Source: Candidatus Pacearchaeota archaeon
GTDB taxonomy: Archaea; Nanobdellota; Nanobdellia; Pacearchaeales; GW2011-AR1
Assembly: GCA_018221305.1 (NCBI GenBank)
Contig: JAAOYK010000031.1
Coordinates: 1 to 40,114 of the forward strand
Direction: 5' to 3'
DNA: 40,114 nucleotides
The position numbers and the translations under genes were made by a program. The notes beneath the pieces are model-generated. The model did no database searches. It had not been told where the DNA came from and was given only the letters and a program-made list of their open reading frames with translations. Below are positions 17,259 to 24,806 of this stretch, piece by piece (position 1 is the first letter of the stretch; each line of letters starts with the position of its first letter).

Positions 17259-17277
17259 TAAACATTTATTATTTATC

Positions 17278-17652
17278 ATGAAAATAAAAAAATTGCATGG
17301 ACTTGGAAATCATTTAATGCTTGATGGATATAGTGAAGCAGAAATACATAACACAATGTTTATTGAAAACATTTTAATGGGAATTGTTAAACAAGTTAAA
17401 ATGAATGCTATATCAAAACCGTTAGTTATTAATCATACGGCAGACGACAACCTGGAAAGCGGGATTACAGGAGTCATAATACTTGCAGAAAGTAGTATAA
17501 CAATTCATACTTATCCAAACAAGAAATGGTTTACATTAGACATTTACTCGTGTAATGAGTTTGATATTGGTAGTGCAATAAATTTTCTTGTAGACAAATT
17601 AAAAGTTACTAAGTATAAAAAACAAATAATTATGCGGGGAGAAGATATATGA
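17278..17652 (+). CDS. speD: S-adenosylmethionine decarboxylase proenzyme
   Basis: A 124-aa prokaryotic-type (class 1B) AdoMet decarboxylase, which makes the aminopropyl donor for spermidine. It self-cleaves at a Glu-Ser bond to form a pyruvoyl cofactor. Here the site is ILAESSITIHTYP, with Ser72 as the predicted pyruvoyl residue, His77 in the HTYP motif, and Cys92 in YSCNE as the expected proton donor. Two small deviations are visible: the residue after Ser72 is Ser where His is usual, and Asn81 follows HTYP where Glu is usual. It overlaps the deoxyhypusine synthase gene by 4 nt (ATGA), so the two are one operon. Confidence 0.93.
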   Translation: MKIKKLHGLGNHLMLDGYSEAEIHNTMFIENILMGIVKQVKMNAISKPLVINHTADDNLESGITGVIILAESSITIHTYPNKKWFTLDIYSCNEFDIGSAINFLVDKLKVTKYKKQIIMRGEDI

Positions 17653-18542
17653 AAGAAGTAAAATCAATAAAAGTTAAAGAAGAAATGAAAGTAAAAGAAT
17701 TAGTTAGTGAAATGTCTGGCATGGGATTTGGTGCCGGAAAAATTGCAAAGGCATCTAGCATACTAAAAGAAATGGTAACAGACAAAGAATGTAAAATCTT
17801 TTTAGGAGTCGCAGGAGCAATGGTTCCTGCTGGAATGAAACAAGTTATAATTGATCTGATAAACAAATCAGAAGTTTTTGTCACAACAGGAGCAAACCTG
17901 ACACATGACCTTATTGAAAGTTTAGGAGATCATCATTACATAATGGATAAACCGGTCAGCGACGAGGAATTAAACAAACAAGGCCTTGATCGTATTTATA
18001 ATGTGTTAATGAAAAATTCTGTTTATGAAAAGCTTGAACAATTTTTTGAAAGAAACTGGGAAAAATTAAAAACATGCACAAATATTAAAGAGCTACTTTG
18101 GAAGATCGGGGAACTATGTCCGGGTAACGGGATCTTGAAAACATGTAGTGACAAACAAATTCCAATATTTTGTCCTGCATTGGCAGATTCTGGAATTGGG
18201 TTAATGATTTGGGGCAGACTTGCTAGTGGCAAACAAATAAGCATTGATGCATTTTTTGATATGAAAGAAATTATTGACATTGCCTGGACTTCTAAAAAAA
18301 ATGGAGTAATATATATCGGAGGAGGTACACCTAAAAACTTTATACAACAATCATTACAATTTGCTAAAGGTGCAAATTATGGTATACAAATAACAACAGA
18401 CAGACAAGAACCTGGAGGTAGTAGCGGAGCACCATTAGTTGAAGGGATTAGTTGGGGGAAAATGAAAAATGATGGAAAGTTTGTTGATGTTTTTTGTGAC
18501 GCAACAATTGCAATGCCTTTAATTCTTGCAAGCATAAAGTAA
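17649..18542 (+). CDS. dys: Deoxyhypusine synthase
   Basis: A 297-aa enzyme that moves the aminobutyl group of spermidine onto a lysine of initiation factor aIF5A, using NAD. Family blocks are GFGAGKIAKASSIL near the start, TGANLTHDLIESLGDHHY, GIGLMIWGRLASG, GGGTPKNFIQQ (NAD site), and QEPGGSSGAPLVEGISWGKM. Lys271 in SWGK corresponds to the lysine that forms the enzyme intermediate. Length is typical of compact archaeal forms. Coupling with speD puts spermidine-precursor synthesis and its main consumer on one transcript; aIF5A itself is not in the window. Confidence 0.94.
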   Translation: MKEVKSIKVKEEMKVKELVSEMSGMGFGAGKIAKASSILKEMVTDKECKIFLGVAGAMVPAGMKQVIIDLINKSEVFVTTGANLTHDLIESLGDHHYIMDKPVSDEELNKQGLDRIYNVLMKNSVYEKLEQFFERNWEKLKTCTNIKELLWKIGELCPGNGILKTCSDKQIPIFCPALADSGIGLMIWGRLASGKQISIDAFFDMKEIIDIAWTSKKNGVIYIGGGTPKNFIQQSLQFAKGANYGIQITTDRQEPGGSSGAPLVEGISWGKMKNDGKFVDVFCDATIAMPLILASIK

Positions 18543-18595
18543 AGTAAGTAGTACAAAATAAGAATATTTATAAATTAAAAATAGAATAATCTAAT

Positions 18596-18988
18596 ATGCC
18601 AGAAAGACTATATGATTTTAATAAAGTTCATACAGAAGTTCTTGAGACAATAGAGCATGAAGGAGGATTAGCAGGAATTGCTATTTATGAGAAAAAAAAG
18701 AGTGCTTATGATCTGCTTCCAGACACTTTTCCAGAAGGTGTAAATAATGAAGATCGTCTAGATGATAATTATAGAGTTTCTCAAAAATTAGAAATTGTAT
18801 CTGCCTTGCAAGAACATGAAGATATGTACGTGGCTGACGTATTATTAAGTGAAGAGGCTAGTGATGAAGAAGTTGTAGACATACAAATAAGATTTCTGAA
18901 AAGGGGAATACAAACATTCAGGGACGTAGATGAAGGTAAATTTACTAGACCGAATTATGAACAATTAGACAAACTAGATAATTTATAA
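18596..18988 (+). CDS. Hypothetical acidic protein, 130 aa
   Basis: Not recognised. Soluble, acidic and helix-rich, with segments EVLETIEHEGGLAGIAIYEK and a long charged helix through YVADVLLSEEASDEEVVD to FLKRGIQTF. There is no signal peptide or cysteine pattern. TTTATAAA (18567-18574) is centred 26 nt before the ATG, supporting both the gene and the chosen start. It stands alone between dys and the convergent SdpI-like gene. Confidence 0.75.
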   Translation: MPERLYDFNKVHTEVLETIEHEGGLAGIAIYEKKKSAYDLLPDTFPEGVNNEDRLDDNYRVSQKLEIVSALQEHEDMYVADVLLSEEASDEEVVDIQIRFLKRGIQTFRDVDEGKFTRPNYEQLDKLDNL

Positions 18989-19002
18989 AACAAAAATTAA
19001 TA

Positions 19003-19641
19003 TTATTTCTTTTTTAATTTTTTCCATAAAAAGTAACTATATACTACGGGTATTAATGCTGCAAGAAGTACAGAGATTAAAATAAACCAGATCATATATT
19101 CTTGAAAGAAAATTGAAACTAAAATAATAAGGCCTGCTATTTTAAACAATTTTGAGCCAAGTTTATGAGTTTCTTCCCAGACTTTATCATTACTTATTGT
19201 CCAAGGAGTACGTATTCCCATGAACCAGTTTCTTTTAATTTTGTCTAAAATAAAGCCCAGATAAATAAAAATAAGTGCAACCGCAGGAATGATTATATTA
19301 CTTATATTAAATTTGTAACCAAGGTTTGCAAAGATTATTGACGTTTGAATAAACAGAAAGAAAATCATCATAAGAACAACAAACCCGTCATAATACTTTC
19401 TAAATTTTTCAATATTTTTTTTCAGTGGGTCAATTATTGGGATTGCAAGAAATAAAAGCAGCATACCAATTGACACTATCGGCATTAAAAATATTCCCCA
19501 GAATTTGCCCATATATCCGTTAACTTCACCTTTTGCGTTCCAGTGACTTGCGACCCTTTCTGGCATCTGCGGATAGTAATATATAGAAATAATAAAACCA
19601 ACCAAAATTACCAAAACTGCCAAAATCGTTGTCTTTTTCAT
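19003..19641 (-). CDS. SdpI/DUF1648-family membrane protein
   Basis: A 212-aa integral membrane protein with about six hydrophobic helices. The first loop has YYYPQMPERVASHWNAKGEVNGYMGK, the DUF1648 signature (LP..va.HWna.G.pdg...K). A later segment NWFMGIRTPWTISNDKVWEETHKLGSKLF matches the SdpI C-terminal motif (.GiRtpWtl.sdevW..thr.gg). In Bacillus, SdpI gives immunity to the SDP killing peptide and signals its presence; the archaeal role is unknown. A TTG 18 nt upstream extends the frame, but the ATG at 19641 gives a standard MKK signal-anchor start. It is convergent with the 130-aa gene. Confidence 0.88.
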   Translation of the reverse strand: MKKTTILAVLVILVGFIISIYYYPQMPERVASHWNAKGEVNGYMGKFWGIFLMPIVSIGMLLLFLAIPIIDPLKKNIEKFRKYYDGFVVLMMIFFLFIQTSIIFANLGYKFNISNIIIPAVALIFIYLGFILDKIKRNWFMGIRTPWTISNDKVWEETHKLGSKLFKIAGLIILVSIFFQEYMIWFILISVLLAALIPVVYSYFLWKKLKKK

Positions 19642-19726
19642 AATATTAACTAGTATCAATAGTTTAAATATGTTCTTTTACCTTGAGAACAATAATTCTT
19701 AAATAGATGCTTAGTGTTTGATTCAA

Positions 19727-20152
19727 ATGTCAAAGTGGTATAGTTCAAAATGGGTGAAGACATTAGTAATTGCAGGGATTATAACTCTTGGGACTGCTAC
19801 CACGCTTAACCGGCCTGATTCTATAAATATTAAAGGGTCGCTTGAGAACCAAGTCATAAACAGTAAAGAAAGATTAAAAGCACGTCAAGGAGATATAGTA
19901 AAATTAAAATTACAAAGTTTTGATAAAGATGGAATAGTTAGTGAAGAATTATATGTTGGTGGAATGTTAAATGAAAAAAAAATACATGACAAAAAAAGGT
20001 ATATTTCACGAACTAAAGAATTAGATACAAAAGATATGCATCTTAGATATCATTATATATCTTATTATGTTAAAGATAGTCAAGGAGATGTACAATCAGA
20101 TTATATTTTGCTTGAAATAAAAGATAGCGATATAATGAATCACGAATATTAA
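19727..20152 (+). CDS. Hypothetical membrane-anchored or secreted protein, 141 aa
   Basis: Not recognised. The N-terminus has SKWVKTLVIAGIITLGTAT, a short hydrophobic helix after basic residues, so it is secreted or anchored. The rest is charged and probably beta-rich (GDIVKLKLQSFDKDGIVSEELYVGG), resembling a small immunoglobulin-like domain. The frame opens at a TTG at 19718. CTTAAATA (19698-19705) is centred 26 nt before the ATG at 19727, so that start was chosen. The next gene follows after 7 nt. Confidence 0.72.
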   Translation: MSKWYSSKWVKTLVIAGIITLGTATTLNRPDSINIKGSLENQVINSKERLKARQGDIVKLKLQSFDKDGIVSEELYVGGMLNEKKIHDKKRYISRTKELDTKDMHLRYHYISYYVKDSQGDVQSDYILLEIKDSDIMNHEY

Positions 20153-20159
20153 ACAAAAA

Positions 20160-20648
20160 ATGAGACTGACAAAAAGAGTAAAACAAGGGTTACTTGTCAT
20201 GGGACTTACAGGTGCAATCTGGGGCGGATATATTTCTAAAACTAATTCAGAAAAGTTTGCTACAGATTATAATAAAACTGATATATTTAAAAAAATGATA
20301 TCTTATGATAAGTCGATCAAAGAGATTGCAAGCCTTTTGGAAAAATCTGAGACAGTAATGGAGCAGCGAGAAAAAGAAACAGGAATCAGCCCATTAACAA
20401 ACAAAAAAGTTGCAGAAAGTTATATTAGAGCAAAAAAAGCTCAGATAAAACTAATGGAACAATACTTAGAATATATGAATTCTGAGGAAGTTAGTAATCA
20501 AGTTGAAAAATTGTCAAGATATAAAGATAATGCAAGTTATGGACGAGTGATGGCTGAAATGTCCATGGTTGGAATTTTCTTAGGATTAGCTAACCCTCGG
20601 AAGCCTAAACAGAAAGAAGATAAAATATCTCATTCTCCAACTTTATAA
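20160..20648 (+). CDS. Hypothetical membrane-anchored helical protein, 162 aa
   Basis: Not recognised. A basic start followed by GLLVMGLTGAIWGGYI suggests one N-terminal membrane helix. Next comes a helical, charged region (IKEIASLLEKSETVMEQREKE and YIRAKKAQIKLMEQYLEYM) that may form a coiled coil. A second hydrophobic patch (VMAEMSMVGIFLGLA, about 130-145) precedes a basic tail. It is probably co-transcribed with the 141-aa gene. The last 44 nt overlap the 3' end of the convergent methyltransferase gene. Confidence 0.72.
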   Translation: MRLTKRVKQGLLVMGLTGAIWGGYISKTNSEKFATDYNKTDIFKKMISYDKSIKEIASLLEKSETVMEQREKETGISPLTNKKVAESYIRAKKAQIKLMEQYLEYMNSEEVSNQVEKLSRYKDNASYGRVMAEMSMVGIFLGLANPRKPKQKEDKISHSPTL

Positions 20649-21459
20649 TTTCAAAGTTTATCTTAAGCCTTTCTAACATTCTTTCAAACCAGACACGTCT
20701 TGGTTTATTCATTTGTTTCATTGTTATTGTTTTAGTTGCAAAACTTACAACAATAAAATCTGTAATATTAATTAACTGCTTTATCAGAGCTTCACTAGCT
20801 TTATGATTTTTAATATCAATTACGTCAAGAGTTTTAAACAAAAACGCAATATTACTTTTTGGTAAATTTTTTACATTATCAGTATCTGTCATATCCAATA
20901 TTTCTGCATGTCCAAAAAAACCTCTCTTTTTCATTACTTCAAAATATTTGTTTAGAAAGTTAATATCTTGCTCATCAATGTCATAACAGAAATATTTTAC
21001 TTTTTTTAAGTCCATAAAAGGGTATGATAATGGGTTCATGCCACAACCCAAATCAACAATAGTTTCTGGAAAACCTGTATGCTTAAAAATAGATTCATAC
21101 AGAAAAGAGTAATCATTAACACGTTCTTTAGTTGAGACAACAATAGATAAAAGTTTTTTTGTTATTTCTAAAATATCTTTATTATCACTATTAACATGTT
21201 TTTCTAATTCTTCCAGGTAAAGGTTTCTTTTCCGTTTTCCTTTTGTCTGAAAACTAGAATATTTCTTATGCAACATAGACCTTATTTGTTTAATAGATTC
21301 TCTATCAATAGAGGTCACTTTTGGGTTTGATTTTAAATAATTTTTAATTTCTTTTATAACAATATCGCTTGATAAAGATTTATATTTCTTGTTTGATTTT
21401 ACTTTTTTTAACAAATTTGATAAAAAAATCTTATCAACCTTGATTTTATTTTCTTTCAT
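20605..21459 (-). CDS. ArmA/Rmt/FmrO-family 16S rRNA methyltransferase homologue
   Basis: A 284-aa SAM-dependent methyltransferase. Its landmarks follow the FmrO family, which includes the ArmA and Rmt enzymes that methylate 16S rRNA G1405 at N7 and block aminoglycosides. In order: a helical N-terminal domain with YKSLSSDIV; VSTKERVNDYSFLYESIF (ArmA has a STNERV..ND.Y block); the SAM loop VDLGCGMNPLS; YDIDEQDINFLN; IAFLFKTLDVI; IVVSFATKTI (family: ISFPIKSL); a WFE motif; and a closing ENEIFYLLS strand. The ArmA comparison is from memory, not a search. TATAAAAG (21481-21488) is centred 26 nt from the ATG, so it is probably leaderless. Target base and any resistance role are unknown; the gene lies just upstream of EF-1A on the opposite strand. 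Confidence 0.85.
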   Translation of the reverse strand: MKENKIKVDKIFLSNLLKKVKSNKKYKSLSSDIVIKEIKNYLKSNPKVTSIDRESIKQIRSMLHKKYSSFQTKGKRKRNLYLEELEKHVNSDNKDILEITKKLLSIVVSTKERVNDYSFLYESIFKHTGFPETIVDLGCGMNPLSYPFMDLKKVKYFCYDIDEQDINFLNKYFEVMKKRGFFGHAEILDMTDTDNVKNLPKSNIAFLFKTLDVIDIKNHKASEALIKQLINITDFIVVSFATKTITMKQMNKPRRVWFERMLERLKINFEIIKLENEIFYLLSV

Positions 21460-21553
21460 AGGTTTGATTAGTTGCGAGGGTATAAAAGATTAACTAAGAA
21501 ATTTTATCGTCGAGAAACTAAAAAGGAAATTTAAACAAAATTTTGCCGAAACA

Positions 21554-21561
21554 TTTATAAA
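21554..21561 (+). promoter_or_regulatory. TATA box of the EF-1A gene
   Basis: TTTATAAA predicts transcription from about 21584. This falls after the upstream in-frame ATG at 21578 and so decides the start in favour of 21611. Confidence 0.6.
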
Positions 21562-21610
21562 CCCTAATTTTTATCCTATGGTACTTAAAAATATTAAAGA
21601 TATTAAAAAT

Positions 21611-22891
21611 ATGGCACCAGAAAAACCTGTTATGAATATTGTTTTCGTTGGTCACGTTGATCACGGAAAATCAACAACAGTTGGAAGACTAATGTATGAT
21701 TCAGGAATTTTACCTGAAAATGAGATGAAAAAGTTAAAAGAGGAAGCTATTAAACAAGGTAAAGCAGGGTTTGAATTTGCATATGTTATGGATAATATTA
21801 AGGAAGAAAGAGAACGTGGAGTTACAATTGATCTAGCTTATAAAAAATTAATCACACCAAAAAGACAAATCACAATAATTGACGCACCAGGTCACAAGGA
21901 TTTTGTTAAAAACATGATTACTGGAGCAAGTCAAGCAGATGCAGCATTCTTAACAATTGCAGCTAAAGAAGGTGTTCAACCTCAAACTAAGGAACATTTA
22001 TGGTTACTTAGAACAATGGGTGTTGCACAAATTGCAGTAAACATTAACAAGATGGATACAGTAGACTATTCTCAAGAAGCATATGACAAAGTTAAAAAAG
22101 ATGTTTCTGATTTATTAAAAGTTGTAGGAATTAACCCAGAAAAAACAGTATTTTTAGCAATTTCAGGATTAATGGGCGATAATGTTTACAAGAAAAGTGA
22201 CAAAATGGCTTGGTATAAAGGGCCATCAGTATGGGAACAACTTGATGCTTTTGACGAACCTAAAAAACCAACAGATTTACCTATGAGAATGGCAATCCAG
22301 GATGTTTATGATATTACTGGTATTGGTACTGTTCCTGTAGGAAAGATTGAAACTGGAATCATGAAACTTGGACAAAAGGTTAAAGTTATTCCAGGAAGAA
22401 CAGGTAGTGGTGTTGACGGTGAAATTAAAACTATTGAAATGCACCATGAACAATTAACAGAAGCACCTGCTGGAGATAATGTAGGAGTTAATATTCGTGG
22501 AGTTGGTAAAAAAGATATTGCTAGAGGAGATGTAGTATGTGATGCTGCTAACCCTGCAACAATGGCTGCAGAATTTACAGGACAAGTTGCTGTTATTAAT
22601 CATCCAACTGTTATTGCAGTAGGATATACGCCAGTGTTTCATGTACACACTGCACAAGTGCCATGCCAATTAACTGAAATTATTCATAAAATTGATCCTA
22701 AAAGCGGACAACCAATGGAAGGAAAAGTAGATTTCCTAAAGAATGGTGATGTTGCTATGTGTAAGTTCAAACCAATGGGTAATTTAGTAATTGAGAAATC
22801 TGGTGTTAACCCACATATGGCAAGATTTGCTATCAGAGACGCAGGAGCTACAGTAGCAGCAGGCGTATGTACAGACTTAGTCGAGAAATAA
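21611..22891 (+). CDS. tuf: Translation elongation factor 1-alpha (aEF-1A)
   Basis: A 426-aa GTPase that delivers aminoacyl-tRNA to the ribosome. It has G1 GHVDHGKST, switch [14 protein letters not shown]3 [12 protein letters not shown] and G4 NKMD, followed by two beta-barrel domains. An in-frame ATG at 21578 would add 11 residues. However, the TATA box predicts a transcript beginning after it, and [20 protein letters not shown] matches the usual archaeal start (MA-EKP--N--F-GHVDHGK), so 21611 is preferred. Stop at 22891 is followed by T-runs. All GTPase motifs look canonical, in contrast to EF-2 in this window. Confidence 0.95.
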   Translation: MAPEKPVMNIVFVGHVDHGKSTTVGRLMYDSGILPENEMKKLKEEAIKQGKAGFEFAYVMDNIKEERERGVTIDLAYKKLITPKRQITIIDAPGHKDFVKNMITGASQADAAFLTIAAKEGVQPQTKEHLWLLRTMGVAQIAVNINKMDTVDYSQEAYDKVKKDVSDLLKVVGINPEKTVFLAISGLMGDNVYKKSDKMAWYKGPSVWEQLDAFDEPKKPTDLPMRMAIQDVYDITGIGTVPVGKIETGIMKLGQKVKVIPGRTGSGVDGEIKTIEMHHEQLTEAPAGDNVGVNIRGVGKKDIARGDVVCDAANPATMAAEFTGQVAVINHPTVIAVGYTPVFHVHTAQVPCQLTEIIHKIDPKSGQPMEGKVDFLKNGDVAMCKFKPMGNLVIEKSGVNPHMARFAIRDAGATVAAGVCTDLVEK

Positions 22892-22937
22892 AATTTCATT
22901 TATTCTATTAAATACTAACCAAACAAACTCATTCATG

Positions 22938-22965
22938 TTTTTTTTACAATGTTAACAATTTTTTT
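22938..22965 (+). terminator. T-tract terminator of the EF-1A gene
   Basis: Eight consecutive T (22938-22945) and seven T (22959-22965) lie 46-74 nt past the stop codon. This is the usual archaeal termination signal. Confidence 0.55.
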
Positions 22966-23081
22966 GATTGAATTTCTGAAGATTTTAAAAAACTTTATTT
23001 AAAAGTTGTTATTTTAAAAAAATCATAATAATTTAGAGAGGTGTATAAAAAGAGATTGTATAAGTTGAATGAACAGGATTT

Positions 23082-23110
23082 AAAAAAAAAAATAAAAGAA
23101 AAAAAATAAA
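23082..23110 (-). terminator. T-tract terminator of the 19-aa micro-gene
   Basis: On the minus strand the DNA 11-40 nt past the micro-gene stop is almost pure T (runs of four, eight, four and ten or more T, broken by single A or C). This is one of the strongest T-tracts in the window. Confidence 0.6.
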
Positions 23111-23120
23111 AGACTAAGAG

Positions 23121-23180
23121 CTATTCTTCATCATCCAAATCAAGCCCCTCAATATCATCGATAAACTCATCTTGAGACAT
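23121..23180 (-). CDS. Acidic micropeptide gene, 19 aa
   Basis: ATG (23180) to TAG encodes MSQDEFIDDIEGLDLDDEE, with ten acidic and no basic residues. Three signals support it. A near-perfect Shine-Dalgarno GAGGAGTGAT (23184-23193) is complementary to the 16S rRNA tail. A TATA box TTTAAATA (23222-23229) predicts a start near 23200 and a leader of about 20 nt. A long T-tract follows the stop. It occupies an otherwise empty 669-nt gap between the EF-1A gene and dnaG, convergent to EF-1A. Function is unknown; the composition suggests an acidic tail or regulator that binds a basic partner. It could also be a leader peptide, but no gene follows on that strand within 400 nt. Confidence 0.6.
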   Translation of the reverse strand: MSQDEFIDDIEGLDLDDEE

Positions 23181-23183
23181 ATT

Positions 23184-23193
23184 ATCACTCCTC
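23184..23193 (-). promoter_or_regulatory. Strong Shine-Dalgarno of the 19-aa micro-gene
   Basis: GAGGAGTGAT, 3 nt before the ATG, is the best anti-SD match noted in the window. Most genes here have only A-rich sequence before the start codon, so it is good evidence for translation. Confidence 0.6.
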
Positions 23194-23221
23194 ATTTTTT
23201 AATCATATATCATACTAGTAG

Positions 23222-23229
23222 TATTTAAA
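23222..23229 (-). promoter_or_regulatory. TATA box of the 19-aa micro-gene
   Basis: TTTAAATA on the minus strand is preceded by an A-rich GAAAAAG stretch that could serve as BRE. The predicted transcription start is near 23200. Confidence 0.5.
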
Positions 23230-23352
23230 CTTTTTCGTTCTTTCAGAAGTATACTCAAGAGAAATAAAGTTTTTAAAGCTTAATTCTCTTTTAAGTTATA
23301 TCTAAAAATATTGGGTTAAATAATGGATCTTTAAAAGTGTAAGACCATAACA

Positions 23353-23360
23353 TTTATAAA
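23353..23360 (+). promoter_or_regulatory. Candidate distal TATA box for dnaG
   Basis: TTTATAAA would start transcription near 23383, giving dnaG a leader of about 177 nt, long for this genome. The leader holds an in-frame-closed 20-codon ORF at 23451-23513 and the weak inverted repeat TCCG/CGGA. A nearer TATTTAAA (23536-23543) is only about 20 nt from the ATG, too close for the usual spacing. Nothing else is recognised in 23230-23559. Confidence 0.35.
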
Positions 23361-23559
23361 GAAAATATTTCTAGATTTAGTAATATATAATCAAAAATAT
23401 AAGAGATATTATCGATTACAAATCACGAATCACACATCAACATTCCGTTCATGTTCATTACTTTCGGAAACTTGGTTAAGACAAAAAGTCAAAAAGGACC
23501 TAATTGTCGGTAAGTATTTGAAGAAGATTTCTTATATTTAAAATTAAAAGGATAAAAAT

Positions 23560-24747
23560 ATGGCAAAAATAAGTCCAGTATCAATAAAGTACATTGTACA
23601 TGCAAAACTTGAAGCAGAAGGAGCTATAGAAAAACCAGACATAATTGGAGCAATATTTGGTCAAACAGAAGGTTTACTAGGAGACGACCTAGAAATGAGA
23701 GAGTTACAAAAGAGTGGAAAAATTGGTCGAATAGAAGTTTCTGCACATTATGAAGACGGAAAGACTACTGGAGAAATTGAAGTGCCTTCAGCAATGGATA
23801 AAACAGAGACAACAATAATTGCTGCAGCATTAGAAACTATTGAAAGGGTAGGCCCTAGTGACACAAAAATAACAATTCAAGAAATTGAGGACGTGCGAGG
23901 CAGTAAACGAGACTATATACTAGAACGTGCGAAAAAGCTAATGGAAAAACTAGGAGATACTGGAAACGGAATGAGTGAAATGACAGGAGAAATTAAGGAT
24001 TCGGCGCGTATATCTAAAATGCAAACATATGGTACTGAAAATCTTCCATGCGGAGATTTAAGTGGAGATGAAGTAATAATTGTTGAAGGAAGAGCTGATG
24101 TTATTAACTTATTAAAAAATGGAGTGAAGAATGCTATTGCGATGAATGGTATGAAATTACCACAAACAGTTGTAGAATTAACAAAAGAAAAACCAAACGT
24201 AATATTATTTGTTGACGGAGATAGAGGCGGAAGTTTGATTATAAAAAATGTTACAGAACAAGCAAAAATTGATTTTGTTGCAATGGCTCCAGACGGAAAA
24301 GAAGTTGAAGAACTTACTGGTAAAGAAATTTTGCAAGCTTTGCGAAAAAAAGTAAAAGCAAATGAATTTAATAGAACACAAAGAGGACGAGGAGTAAGAC
24401 GATATCCAAGAGAACGTGAAGAAGTAAAAGAAGAAAAAGAAGAACCAAAAAAACCATTAAAGATTAAAAAAATGACTAAGAGTGAACGTGAAAATATTAA
24501 AGATGAACTTGACAACCTTATAGGAAGTAAAGGCATTATAATTTTTGATACTGATCTTAAACGTATAAGAAAATTACCGCTTAGCAAACTAGGAAACATA
24601 CGTCTTGAGGAAGATGCATACATTATAGCAATAGATGGTACTGCTACACCCAGAATTGTGAAAACTTGCGAAAAAATAAGATGTCATAATCTTATAGCTA
24701 CAAATTTTGTTGATGTTGAAACAGACATTAACTTGAGTAGTCTTTAA
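23560..24747 (+). CDS. dnaG: Archaeal DnaG-type primase
   Basis: A 395-aa archaeal DnaG. The N-terminal domain (residues 1-160) has the family start KYIVHAKLEAEGAIEKPDIIGAIFGQTEG. A TOPRIM domain follows with Glu176 in EVIIVEGRADVINLL and DGD at 219-221 in ILFVDGDRGG. The C-terminal region is basic and ends with a predicted strand-rich domain. Archaeal DnaG makes short primers or acts with the exosome. A highly charged linker (GRGVRRYPREREEVKEEKEE) separates TOPRIM from the C-terminal part. Length is close to the family norm of about 400-450 aa. Confidence 0.94.
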   Translation: MAKISPVSIKYIVHAKLEAEGAIEKPDIIGAIFGQTEGLLGDDLEMRELQKSGKIGRIEVSAHYEDGKTTGEIEVPSAMDKTETTIIAAALETIERVGPSDTKITIQEIEDVRGSKRDYILERAKKLMEKLGDTGNGMSEMTGEIKDSARISKMQTYGTENLPCGDLSGDEVIIVEGRADVINLLKNGVKNAIAMNGMKLPQTVVELTKEKPNVILFVDGDRGGSLIIKNVTEQAKIDFVAMAPDGKEVEELTGKEILQALRKKVKANEFNRTQRGRGVRRYPREREEVKEEKEEPKKPLKIKKMTKSERENIKDELDNLIGSKGIIIFDTDLKRIRKLPLSKLGNIRLEEDAYIIAIDGTATPRIVKTCEKIRCHNLIATNFVDVETDINLSSL

Positions 24748-24806
24748 CAAGTTTTAAATATTCTTTATTATTAATATTACTGAAAAGAAGGGGTACATAT
24801 AAAAAA

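Noticed and set aside
21578-21610. Upstream in-frame start adding 11 residues to EF-1A
   Set aside because: The TATA box at 21554-21561 predicts transcription from after this ATG, and the conserved protein start corresponds to 21611.
23451-23513. 20-codon ORF MFITFGNLVKTKSQKGPNCR upstream of dnaG
   Set aside because: It has no Shine-Dalgarno and no TATA box at leaderless spacing; I cannot separate it from chance in this A+T-rich leader.
23913-24623. 236-aa minus-strand ORF inside dnaG
   Set aside because: It is antisense shadow of dnaG; serine/phenylalanine/leucine-rich composition is typical of reverse translation of charged coding DNA.
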